Notes under the pieces: generated by a model | Seen by the model: only the letters and a program-made list of their open reading frames with translations | Databases searched by the model: none | Told to the model about the DNA's origin: nothing | Part shown: piece after piece, positions 1 through 6,773 of the stretch | Layout: the number at the start of each line of letters is the position of its first letter | How positions within the stretch are numbered: the first letter of the stretch is position 1 | NCBI GenBank assembly: GCA_046295655.1 | Contig: JBKBMT010000080.1 | Coordinates: forward strand, 1 to 10,354 | Origin: JBKBMT01 sp046295655 | Lineage (GTDB): Bacteria; Pseudomonadota; Alphaproteobacteria; Rhodobacterales; Rhodobacteraceae | Direction of reading: 5' to 3' | Length of the DNA: 10,354 nt | Program-made: the position numbers and the translations under genes

Positions 1-95
1 ATCACCTCGCGGTCCTCCAGGAGCGAAACCGGATCCGACAGGATCCGGTCGCGAAGTTCGTCCTCGAGTGCCATGCGCCGTGCGGTCTGTTCCAT
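1..95 (-). CDS. DUF484 family protein, N-terminal fragment (runs off left edge)
   Basis: Only the first 31 codons are in the window. The ATG is at 93-95 on the minus strand and the frame stays open to base 1. The visible peptide has an acidic and basic start (DELRDRIL) followed by SDPVSLLEDREV, the N-terminal pattern of alphaproteobacterial DUF484 proteins, where a 'DP.V.LED..V' segment precedes a GAF-like domain. DUF484 genes have no settled biochemical role and often sit beside the tyrosine recombinase gene xerC; that gene would lie outside this window. The transaldolase-like gene upstream on the same strand ends 48 bases away, so the two may share a transcript. The ribosome site is poor (only a GGGC close to the ATG), and a second in-frame ATG at 72-74 is possible. 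The family call rests on a short segment plus gene order. Confidence 0.6.
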   Translation of the reverse strand, partial: MEQTARRMALEDELRDRILSDPVSLLEDREV

Positions 96-143
96 GCCCT
101 GCTGCCCGTGCCGTTTCTGATTTGCCCGGATGCTACACCGGTT

Positions 144-797
144 TCAGACGATTTTCTGCCCAGTTTTTTTCCAGTCCGCCAGGAACTGCTCCAGCCCCTT
201 GTCGGTCAGGGGATGGGCCGCCAGCGCCTTGATGACGGCCGGCGGCGCGGTCATCACGTCGGCCCCCGCCAGCGCCGCCTCGCGGACATGGTTCACGGTT
301 CGGATGGATGCGGCCAGGATCTGGGTCTTGAAGCCGTAGGTGTCATAGATCTCGCGGATATCGCGGATCAGGTCCATCCCGTCGAGGTTGATGTCGTCCA
401 GTCGCCCCACGAAGGGGCTGATGAAGGTGGCCCCCGCCTTGGCCGCAACGAGCGCCTGATTGGCCGAGAAGCAGAGCGTGACGTTTACCATGAACCCTTC
501 GCCCGTCAGCGCCCTGCAGGCCTTCAGCCCGTCCCAGGTCAGCGGCAGTTTGATCGCGATGTTCGATGCGATCGCCGCCAGCCTTTTGCCCTCGGCGATC
601 ATCGCCTCGGCCTCGGTCGCCACAACCTCGGCCGACACCGGACCATCGACCAGTGTGCAGATCTCGCGCGTGACCTCGATGATGTCGCGCCCCGACTTCA
701 GGATCAGCGAGGGGTTGGTGGTCACACCGTCCACCATGCCGAGCGCATGCAGCTCGGCAATGGCGGCGACATCGGCGGTATCGACGAAGAACTTCAT
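144..797 (-). CDS. fsa: Transaldolase, TalC/MipB (fructose-6-phosphate aldolase-like) family
   Basis: A 217-aa single-domain TIM-barrel aldolase, the usual length for the small transaldolase/FSA family (FSA is about 220 aa). Such enzymes act in the cytosol on sugar phosphates through a lysine Schiff base; transaldolase moves a dihydroxyacetone unit in the non-oxidative pentose phosphate pathway. Visible motifs are the N-terminal FVDTADV, GVTTNPSLI (residues 24-32), the Schiff-base lysine K83 in AIKLPLT, NVTLCFSANQA (105-115), SPFVGRLDDIN (127-137) and a C-terminal LTDKGLEQFLADW. Residues E57, S127 and F129 match transaldolase rather than true fructose-6-phosphate aldolase, so transaldolase activity is more likely although this family is often labelled fsa. 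I chose the ATG at 795-797 because the product then starts exactly at the family N-terminus (MKFFVDTADV) and a GGAG lies 7 bases upstream; an ATG 11 codons earlier adds an unrelated arginine-rich tail. It is divergent from priA and followed by the DUF484 gene. Confidence 0.93.
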   Translation of the reverse strand: MKFFVDTADVAAIAELHALGMVDGVTTNPSLILKSGRDIIEVTREICTLVDGPVSAEVVATEAEAMIAEGKRLAAIASNIAIKLPLTWDGLKACRALTGEGFMVNVTLCFSANQALVAAKAGATFISPFVGRLDDINLDGMDLIRDIREIYDTYGFKTQILAASIRTVNHVREAALAGADVMTAPPAVIKALAAHPLTDKGLEQFLADWKKTGQKIV

Positions 798-903
798 GGG
801 CGGGCTCCGGCACCGGGTTCGGCTTGTCATAGCGCAGCCAGTGCCGCGCCGGAAGGCGAAAGCGCCCCTCGCCTCGCGCGGCCGCCTGCGGTAAGCCGGG
901 GCG

Positions 904-3108
904 ATGCCGCCTGCCGACCGCTTCCCCGAAGGTGCCCGTTTGGGTGTCGTGACGACCGAGCCGCTCGGCCGCGGCCCGGCGCTTCTGGATTATCGCGCGC
1001 CCGAGGGCGGCTGCCGGACCGGCGATTTCGTGCGCGTCCCGCTCGGCCCGCGCAAGGTGCCGGGCGTCGTCTGGGGTCCGGGGGCGGGGGACGTGCCGTC
1101 CGACAAGCTGCGTGTCGTCGATGCGGTGCTGGATGTCCCGCCCATGACCGAGGCGATGCGCAGCTTTCTGGAGCGCGCGGCCGATTACACGCTGACGCCC
1201 CTTCCGGCGATGCTGCGTCTGGCGACGCGGGTGCCCGATCTTGGCCAGCCGCCGCCCGTGATGCGGCTCGTCCGCGCGACCGGCCATCGGCCAGACCGGA
1301 TGACGCCGGCACGGCGCCGCGTGCTTGACACCCTTGCGGCCTACGGCGGCGCAGCCATGGCGCCGGCCGACCTGGCGGCCGAGGCGGGTGTGTCGTCCGG
1401 GGTGCTGAGCGGGCTTGTCGGCGCCGGCGCGCTGATCGAGGCGCTTGTGCCGCGTGACGCACCCTTGCCCCGGCTTGATCCCTGCCGGCCGGGGCCGGAG
1501 CTGTCGGCCGCCCAGGAAGGTGTCGCCCGGCGCCTGCGCGCCGACGCGGCCGCTGGCGGTTTTCGGCCGACGCTGCTGAAGGGTGTCACCGGTTCGGGCA
1601 AGACCGAGGTCTATCTGGAGGCGGTCGGGGAATGTCTGCGGCAGGGGCGGCAGGCGCTGGTGCTGATGCCCGAGATCGCCCTGACAGCAGGCTTCCTGGG
1701 CCGGGTCGAGGAAAGGTTCGGCGCCCGGCCGGGCGAATGGCATTCCGGTATCGGACCGGCCGACCGCCGCCGGCTGTGGTCGGCGCTGGCCGAGGGCGGG
1801 CCCGCGCTGGTGGTGGGCGCCCGTTCGGCGCTGTTCCTGCCCTTCGCCGCGCTCGGCCTGATCGTGGTGGACGAGGAACACGACGCCTCCTACAAGCAGG
1901 AGGACGGCGTCCTGTACCACGCCCGCGACATGGCGGTGCTGCGCGCCTCGATCGAGGACTGCCCGACGGTGCTGGCCTCGGCCACTCCGTCGCTTGAGAC
2001 CTGGGTGAATGCGCGCACCGGGCGCTATGCGCGGCTCGACCTGCCGGCGCGGTTCGGGGTGGCCGAGATGCCCGAGATGCGCGCAATCGACCTGCGGGGC
2101 ACCGATCTGGCCTCGGGGCGCTGGATCTCGGCCGCCCTGGCCGAGGCGGCGACGGCACGGATCGGCGCAGGCGAGCAGACGCTGCTGTTCCTCAATCGTC
2201 GGGGCTATGCGCCCGTCACCGTCTGCCGGGCCTGCGGCCAGCAGATCGGCTGCACCGACTGCGACGCGCGGATGGTTGAACACCGGTTCCAGAACCGCCT
2301 CGTCTGCCATCGCTGCGGCGCCTCGCGGCCGATCCCTGTGGCCTGTCCGGCCTGCGGGGTCGAGGGCCGGCTTGCCGCCGTCGGACCGGGGGTGGAGCGG
2401 CTGGCGGAAGAGGCGGCGGCACTCTGGCCCGAGGCGCGGATCCGGGTGCTGTCGTCGGATCTCTTCGCCTCGGCCCGGGCGCTGAAGGACGAGATCGCGG
2501 CGATCGCGGCGGGCGAGGCCGATATCGTGATCGGCACCCAGATCGTGGCCAAGGGGCACAACTTTCCCCTGCTCACGCTGGTCGGCGTCATCGATGCCGA
2601 CCTGGGGCTGATGGGGTCGGACCTGCGCGCGGCCGAACGCAGTTTCCAGCTGATCGCGCAGGTGGCGGGGCGGGCCGGCCGGGCCGACCGGCCGGGGCTG
2701 GCGCTGCTGCAGACGCACCAGCCCGACCATCCGGTGATCCGGGCCATTCTGGCCGGCGCCGACGAGGCATTCTGGGAGGCCGAGGCCGAGGCACGGAGGG
2801 CTGCCGGCATGCCGCCGTTCGGCCGTCTGGCGGGGATCATCCTGTCGGGTCCCGACCCGGCGCCGCTGTTCGAGATCGGCCAGACGCTGGCGCGCGAGGA
2901 CCACGCCCTGCGCGCGGTCGGCGCCCGCGTCTGGGGCCCGGCGCCGGCCCCGGTTGCACGGATCCGCGGACGGCACCGGGTGCGGCTTCTGGTCCGCGCC
3001 GAGCGCGCCGCGCCCATCCAGGCGGCAATCCGCAACTGGCTGGCCCCGGTCCGATTGCCGGGCGCGATCCGGCTTGCGGTGGACATCGACCCGCAGAGCT
3101 TTCTCTAG
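904..3108 (+). CDS. priA: Primosomal protein N' (replication restart helicase PriA)
   Basis: A 734-aa protein, essentially the length of E. coli PriA (732 aa). PriA binds stalled or recombined forks and uses 3'-5' helicase activity to help reload DnaB for replication restart. In order: an N-terminal 3'-DNA-binding region (about 10-105, with FVRVPLGPRKVPGVVWG), a winged-helix segment (about 125-180), helicase lobe 1 with Walker A GVTGSGKT (227-234) and DEEH (323-326), motif III SATPS, and an inserted zinc module with eight cysteines at 441, 444, 450, 453, 468, 471, 481 and 484. Lobe 2 follows with GTQIVAKGHNF (from 544), IDADLGL and QVAGRAGR (586-593), then a C-terminal domain ending in DPQSFL. 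All catalytic and zinc residues are present. The start matches the family N-terminus; the ribosome site is weak (GGGG just upstream). It is divergent from the transaldolase gene and convergent with the AhpD-like gene, sharing a CTAG at the two stops. Confidence 0.98.
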   Translation: MPPADRFPEGARLGVVTTEPLGRGPALLDYRAPEGGCRTGDFVRVPLGPRKVPGVVWGPGAGDVPSDKLRVVDAVLDVPPMTEAMRSFLERAADYTLTPLPAMLRLATRVPDLGQPPPVMRLVRATGHRPDRMTPARRRVLDTLAAYGGAAMAPADLAAEAGVSSGVLSGLVGAGALIEALVPRDAPLPRLDPCRPGPELSAAQEGVARRLRADAAAGGFRPTLLKGVTGSGKTEVYLEAVGECLRQGRQALVLMPEIALTAGFLGRVEERFGARPGEWHSGIGPADRRRLWSALAEGGPALVVGARSALFLPFAALGLIVVDEEHDASYKQEDGVLYHARDMAVLRASIEDCPTVLASATPSLETWVNARTGRYARLDLPARFGVAEMPEMRAIDLRGTDLASGRWISAALAEAATARIGAGEQTLLFLNRRGYAPVTVCRACGQQIGCTDCDARMVEHRFQNRLVCHRCGASRPIPVACPACGVEGRLAAVGPGVERLAEEAAALWPEARIRVLSSDLFASARALKDEIAAIAAGEADIVIGTQIVAKGHNFPLLTLVGVIDADLGLMGSDLRAAERSFQLIAQVAGRAGRADRPGLALLQTHQPDHPVIRAILAGADEAFWEAEAEARRAAGMPPFGRLAGIILSGPDPAPLFEIGQTLAREDHALRAVGARVWGPAPAPVARIRGRHRVRLLVRAERAAPIQAAIRNWLAPVRLPGAIRLAVDIDPQSFL

Positions 3109-3533
3109 GTCCCGACCGTTCCCTTCGCGCCGCCGTCGGCCAGGAATGCCGGATCGACCGGTGGCCGGATCGCGTTCAGCAGCGCGTTGGTTCTGGAAGC
3201 GGCCCCGATCACGCGGAACAGATCGGCCTGTTCGGCGGGTGTCATGCCTTTGGCCCGCGCCGCGGCCAGATGCGAATGCGTGCAGTAGTCGCAGGCATTT
3301 GCGATGCTGACCGCGGCATAGACCATTTCCTTCACCTTCGGATCGAGGGCGGAGGGCGTGGCCATCACCGCCTTAACGTCGCTCCAGGTTTCGGCCAGAA
3401 GGTCGGGGTCGAACGCAAGATAGCGCCAGACGTTGTTGATGAAATCCGTCCCCCGCGTGGCGCGGATGTCGTCGAACACCGCCTTGACGCGGGGGTCCGA
3501 TTCGGGGTCGGCGGGCGGGGCGACGGTGGCCAT
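3105..3533 (-). CDS. Carboxymuconolactone decarboxylase / AhpD-like family protein
   Basis: A 142-aa, probably all-helical cytoplasmic protein. The signature is E69, then C81-D-Y-C84 and H88. The spacing (Glu to first Cys 12, second Cys to His 4) equals that of the active site of AhpD alkylhydroperoxidase; the position of the AhpD histidine between the cysteines is Y83 here. The CxxC suggests a thiol peroxidase or disulfide role rather than true carboxymuconolactone decarboxylase activity, since decarboxylases of this family lack it. The surrounding text (VKEMVYAAVSIANACDYCTHSH, AAARAKGMTPAE) is typical of the peroxidase-related branch. It begins 10 bases after the end of the Tat-exported cyclase gene on the same strand and shows no clear ribosome site of its own, so translational coupling is likely. 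Its TAG stop overlaps the TAG of priA on the other strand. Substrate unknown. Confidence 0.9.
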   Translation of the reverse strand: MATVAPPADPESDPRVKAVFDDIRATRGTDFINNVWRYLAFDPDLLAETWSDVKAVMATPSALDPKVKEMVYAAVSIANACDYCTHSHLAAARAKGMTPAEQADLFRVIGAASRTNALLNAIRPPVDPAFLADGGAKGTVGT

Positions 3534-3543
3534 GGGCGTGGTG

Positions 3544-4359
3544 TCAGACCAGTGCCAGAACCCGCGTCGTGCCGCCCGAGCCGCGGTCGAGCTTCGGCGC
3601 CCCGACCACGATCGTCGCTCCGGCCGGCGGCAGGGCCGCGAGGTTCGCCACGCATTCCAGCCCCCAGCGGTTCGCCGGCAGCCAGGTCAGATGCACCGGA
3701 ATGTCGGTCGAATTGCCCGGATCCTGCGACAGGGTATCCACCGCCAGCCCGACCGCCCCGGTCTCTTCCAGCATCATCTGCGCGGTCTCTCCGTGGAAGC
3801 CGGGGAAGTGCATCACGCCCGCATCGTCGGCATTGCGGAACTTCGGCGTGCGCACATGGGCGTCCCAGCCCGACAGCATGGCGACACAGGCCCCCTGCGG
3901 GATCGGGCCGTGCGCGGCGATCCAGGCCTTCAGATCGTCCGGCGTCAGGGTAGCGTCCGGGTCGGCCGCGACCTTCTCCCGGATGTCCACCACGCAGAGC
4001 GGTGCGACCAGCCGGTCCACCGGGATCTCGTCCACCGTCTGCCCGTTGCGGCCGAAGTGGATCGGCGCGTCGATATGGGTGCCGACATGTTCGTTCAGCC
4101 GCCACTCGTTGCCGTAAAGCCCGTGTTCGTCGAAATCGAACACCTTGGTCCGGTGTGCCCACTGGTCGCCGAAGAAGGTCGGGAAGTCCTCGGTCAGCAG
4201 ATGCGTGAGGTCGTGGACCTGCCGCGCGGCCTGCGCCAGAACCGGCGCCGGGGCGGACGTGACGGCGGCCGCGGCTGCGGCCCCGGCGCCGAACTGGAAG
4301 AAGCTGCGGCGGCTCAGCACCGAGTCCTTGACCCGGTCGATCAGGCAGTGGTGGCACAT
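3544..4359 (-). CDS. Tat-exported cyclase family protein (kynurenine formamidase/isatin hydrolase-like fold)
   Basis: A 271-aa precursor of the metal-dependent cyclase/hydrolase family (kynurenine formamidase, isatin hydrolase and polyketide cyclase relatives), which hydrolyse amide or lactam-type bonds at a divalent metal site. The hallmark HxGTHxDxPxH is complete at 91-101 (HVGTHIDAPIH). Further family blocks are VHDLTHLL (48-55), LSGWD and the C-terminal GLAVDTLSQDPG, LPANRWGLECVANL and GSGGTTRVLALV. The N-terminus is a twin-arginine signal: SRRSFFQFG at 16-24, an alanine-rich hydrophobic stretch (25-33) and a likely cleavage after VLA (residue 42), so the mature enzyme should be periplasmic. 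Ahead of it lies MCHHC, a CxxC at residues 2-5. I chose the ATG at 4357-4359 because AGGA sits 7 bases upstream and the product starts as family members do; the open frame extends 39 codons further without signal-like character. It is first gene of a unit with the AhpD-like gene. Substrate not predictable. Confidence 0.9.
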   Translation of the reverse strand: MCHHCLIDRVKDSVLSRRSFFQFGAGAAAAAAVTSAPAPVLAQAARQVHDLTHLLTEDFPTFFGDQWAHRTKVFDFDEHGLYGNEWRLNEHVGTHIDAPIHFGRNGQTVDEIPVDRLVAPLCVVDIREKVAADPDATLTPDDLKAWIAAHGPIPQGACVAMLSGWDAHVRTPKFRNADDAGVMHFPGFHGETAQMMLEETGAVGLAVDTLSQDPGNSTDIPVHLTWLPANRWGLECVANLAALPPAGATIVVGAPKLDRGSGGTTRVLALV

Positions 4360-4366
4360 GGTGGGT

Positions 4367-4370
4367 GTCC
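4367..4370 (-). promoter_or_regulatory. Ribosome binding site deciding the cyclase start
   Basis: AGGA on the minus strand, 7 bases before the ATG at 4357-4359. It supports the short form that begins MCHHC over the 39-codon longer frame. Confidence 0.6.
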
Positions 4371-4417
4371 TGTTGGTCTGGTTCCTCGAGCTGCGGCGAT
4401 ATGTCCCGCCTTCGGTC

Positions 4418-4446
4418 ACGATGCGCCTGCCCGGATCGCCTGTCAA
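4418..4446 (-). promoter_or_regulatory. Candidate sigma-70-type promoter for the cyclase/AhpD-like unit
   Basis: On the minus strand a perfect TTGACA (4441-4446) is followed after 17 bases by CATCGT (4418-4423), which keeps the A and final T of the -10 consensus but is otherwise weak. Transcription would start about 50 bases before the cyclase ATG. A second TTGACA lies 35 bases further upstream (4476-4481). This is inference from motif match and position only. Confidence 0.35.
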
Positions 4447-4541
4447 CGCGACCGGCTGGCGGAAGGTCTGCGCCATGTCAAACGCGAGCGGTGCGAATCG
4501 GGTTATGGTCCGGCCCGCTGACGCAGCGAAGGAGAGATGTC

Positions 4542-4847
4542 ATGCCCGCAGACGAGCCCCGTGTCCTGCCCGATCCCGACGCCGCCCGCCCGGCCCCCGA
4601 TCCCGCAAGGTCGCCCTGGCAGCGCGGGCTGGTGATGGTCGTCTTTGCGGTCCTGTTCAACCTTGCCCAGACCGTGCTTCTGGTCTGCGCGGTGGCACAG
4701 TTCCTGTGGCTCTTGATCGACACCCGGCGCAACGACCGTGTCGCCGAATTCGGCGAGGGGCTCGGTCGCTGGCTGGCCGAGGTGGCGCGGTTCCAGACCG
4801 GGGCGACCGAGGACCGGCCATTCCCCTGGGGGCGTTGGCCGGCCTGA
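4542..4847 (+). CDS. DUF4389 domain-containing small membrane protein
   Basis: A 101-aa protein with a proline- and acid-rich N-terminus (residues 1-24), one hydrophobic segment at about 29-60 (LVMVVFAVLFNLAQTVLL and onward), and a conserved tail with GEGLGRWLAEVARFQTGATEDRPFPW. The run 'FGxxLGRWLAxVxRFxTGxxExxPFPW' after a hydrophobic stretch is the DUF4389 signature. Biochemical function is unknown; it should sit in the inner membrane. The ATG at 4542 is chosen because AAGGAG (4529-4534) lies 7 bases upstream; an open frame 59 codons longer exists but is arginine- and serine-rich and unlike the family. It is divergent from the cyclase gene and convergent with pepF, with only four bases between the stop codons. 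Confidence 0.85.
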   Translation: MPADEPRVLPDPDAARPAPDPARSPWQRGLVMVVFAVLFNLAQTVLLVCAVAQFLWLLIDTRRNDRVAEFGEGLGRWLAEVARFQTGATEDRPFPWGRWPA

Positions 4848-4851
4848 GCGC

Positions 4852-6678
4852 TCAGCCTTCCATCGCCTCCAGCTCGTCGATGAAACCCGCGATCATGTTC
4901 AGCCCCTTGTCCCAGAAGGCGGGGTCCGAGGCATCGAGCCCGAAGGGTGCCAGCAGCTCCCTGTGATGCTTCGACCCGCCGGCCCTGAGCATCTCGAAAT
5001 AGGCGTCACGGAAATCCGGCATTCCCTCGGTCCAGGCCGCGTAGAGCGCGTTCACCAGTCCGTCGCCGAAGGCGTAGGCATAGACGTAGAAGGGCGAATG
5101 CACGAAATGCGGTATGTAGGCCCAGAAGGTCTCGTATCCGTCCATGAACTCGAAGGCATCGCCCAGGCTTTCGGCCTGCACGCTCATCCACAGTGCGTTG
5201 ATGTCGTCCGGGGTCAGCTCGCCCTCCCGCCGGGCGGCATGCAGCTTGGATTCGAAGTCGTAGAAGGCGATCTGGCGCACCACGGTATTGATCATGTCCT
5301 CGACCTTGCCGGCCAGCAGCGTCTTGCGCTCGGCCGGGCTTGCCGCGCCGTCCAGAAGCTTGCGGAAGGTCAGCATCTCGCCGAACACGCTTGCGGTTTC
5401 GGCCAGCGTCAGCGGGGTCGATGACAGCAGCTCGCCCTGCGCCGCGGCAAGGCGCTGGTGGACGCCGTGGCCCAGCTCATGCGCAAGCGTCATCACATCC
5501 CGCGGTTTGCCCAGATAGTTCAGCATGACATAGGGATGCACCGTGCTGACGGTCGGATGGGCGAAGGCGCCCGGTGCCTTGCCGGGCTTCACGCCGGCAT
5601 CGATCCAGCCACGGGTGAAGAACGGCTCGGCAAGTTCGGCCATGCGCGGGTCGAAGGCGGCATAGGCGTCGGTGACGATCCGCCGCGCCTCGTCCCAGGG
5701 AACGGTGCGCGGGGTCTCGGTGGGCAGCGGGGCGTTGCGGTCCCAGACCTGAAGCCTGTCCAGCCCCATCCAGCGCGCCTTGAGCCGGTAGTAGCGGTGC
5801 GACAGCCGCGGATAGGCGGCGACCACCGCATCGCGCAGTGCCTGCACCACCTCGGGCTCGACATGGTTCGACAGGTGCCGGCCATGCTGGGGCGTCGGCA
5901 TCTTGCGCCAGCGGTCGAGGATTTCCTTCTCCTTGGCCAGCGTGTTGTGAACCCGGGCGAACAGCCGGATGTTCGCGTCGAACACCTTTGCGAGTGCCCG
6001 CGCGCCGGCCTCGCGACGGGGCCGGTCGGGATCCGTGAGAAGGTTGAGGGTGGACTCGAGGTTGAGCGGCTCGTCCTCGCCCGCCACCTCGAATTCGAGC
6101 CCCGCCATGGTCTCGTCGAACAGCCGGTTCCAGGCGGCCGCGCCGACGGTGGACTGGTCGTGCAGGAACTTCTCCAGTTCGTCCGACAGCTGATGCGGAC
6201 GCATCGCCCGCATCCGGTCGAACACCGGACGATAGCGCGCCAGATCCTCGTTGGCGGCGAGAAGCCCCGCCAGGTGGTCGTCCTCGAGCCGGTTGAATTC
6301 CAGGCTGAAGAATACCAGCGCGGTGGTGTAGTCGGTCACCCGGTCCTGGCAGTCGGCCATGAACTTTGCGCGTTCGCTGTCCATGGTGTTCTGATAGTAA
6401 CGCAGGCCGGCGAAGGACATGATGCGCCCGGCCAGAATGTCGATCGTCTCGTAGCGGCGCACGCAGTCGAGCAGCGCCTGGGCATCGAGCGTCGCAAGCC
6501 GGCCTTCGTAGTCGGCGGCGAACTCGGTGCAGGCCTGCCGGAGCGTTTCGAAGTCGCGGCGAAGTTCCGGCGCATCGGGGGCGGCGTAGAGATCCGACAG
6601 GTCCCAGTCAGGCAGCGCGCCCAGCGCGCCGCCGCGCGGTTCGGTGTCGCAAAGCGGCCGGGGCAGGGGAAGCGTCAT
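4852..6678 (-). CDS. pepF: M3 family oligoendopeptidase (PepF type)
   Basis: A 608-aa cytosolic zinc peptidase of family M3, close to the usual 600 aa of PepF/clade-3 members, which cut short peptides and take part in peptide turnover. The zinc motif HELGH is at 400-404 (LAHELGHGVHQ), and the third zinc ligand should be E427 in AETASVFGE. Other family blocks are WDLSDLY near the N-terminus (25-31), the central NRLFDETMAGLEF, TPQHGRHLSNHVEPEVV, GAFAHPTVSTVHPYVMLNY before the zinc site, and HFVHSPFYVYAYAFGDGLVNALY with the histidine and tyrosines that bind substrate in this family. No signal peptide or membrane segment is visible. AAAGGAC (6684-6690) upstream of the ATG supports the start. It stands alone between the ligase gene, 95 bases upstream on the same strand, and the convergent DUF4389 gene. 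Confidence 0.95.
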   Translation of the reverse strand: MTLPLPRPLCDTEPRGGALGALPDWDLSDLYAAPDAPELRRDFETLRQACTEFAADYEGRLATLDAQALLDCVRRYETIDILAGRIMSFAGLRYYQNTMDSERAKFMADCQDRVTDYTTALVFFSLEFNRLEDDHLAGLLAANEDLARYRPVFDRMRAMRPHQLSDELEKFLHDQSTVGAAAWNRLFDETMAGLEFEVAGEDEPLNLESTLNLLTDPDRPRREAGARALAKVFDANIRLFARVHNTLAKEKEILDRWRKMPTPQHGRHLSNHVEPEVVQALRDAVVAAYPRLSHRYYRLKARWMGLDRLQVWDRNAPLPTETPRTVPWDEARRIVTDAYAAFDPRMAELAEPFFTRGWIDAGVKPGKAPGAFAHPTVSTVHPYVMLNYLGKPRDVMTLAHELGHGVHQRLAAAQGELLSSTPLTLAETASVFGEMLTFRKLLDGAASPAERKTLLAGKVEDMINTVVRQIAFYDFESKLHAARREGELTPDDINALWMSVQAESLGDAFEFMDGYETFWAYIPHFVHSPFYVYAYAFGDGLVNALYAAWTEGMPDFRDAYFEMLRAGGSKHHRELLAPFGLDASDPAFWDKGLNMIAGFIDELEAMEG

Positions 6679-6701
6679 GTGATGTCCTTTCCGTTCCCGT
6701 G

Positions 6702-6731
6702 CATCTAGTCATCCGGTGCCGCCGGCTGCAA
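6702..6731 (-). promoter_or_regulatory. Possible pepF promoter
   Basis: In the ligase-pepF spacer, on the minus strand, TTGCAG (6726-6731) is followed after 18 bases by TAGATG (6702-6707), placing a start about 20 bases before the pepF ATG. Each hexamer matches consensus at about half its positions. The spacer shows no T-rich terminator, so read-through from the ligase unit is equally possible. Confidence 0.22.
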
Positions 6732-6773
6732 GCGCCGGACGGTCTGCACCCTGTCGGTCATGCGCCGCCGCGC

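Noticed and set aside
31..46. Doubled GGATCC (31-36 and 41-46) at the left edge
   Set aside because: It lies inside the DUF484 reading frame and encodes family-typical residues; most likely incidental.
108..1328. Plus-strand 406-codon frame across the transaldolase and the priA start
   Set aside because: It covers two real genes out of frame and has low-complexity arginine/alanine-rich content; no family resemblance.
343..2976. Very long minus-strand open frame (877 codons) opposite priA
   Set aside because: It lies antisense to a fully conserved priA and runs through the transaldolase gene in another frame. Its composition is rich in Arg, Gly, His and Pro with no domain pattern. High GC makes stop codons rare in such frames.
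4360..4476. 39-codon N-terminal extension of the cyclase protein
   Set aside because: It would put the twin-arginine motif far from the N-terminus and includes the candidate promoter and ribosome site.
5458..6708. Plus-strand 416-codon frame opposite pepF
   Set aside because: Shadow of the conserved M3 peptidase; no motif of its own.
6705..6761. 18-codon minus-strand frame between ligase and pepF (starts MTDRVQTV)
   Set aside because: No convincing ribosome site, short enough to occur by chance, and it overlaps the candidate pepF promoter.
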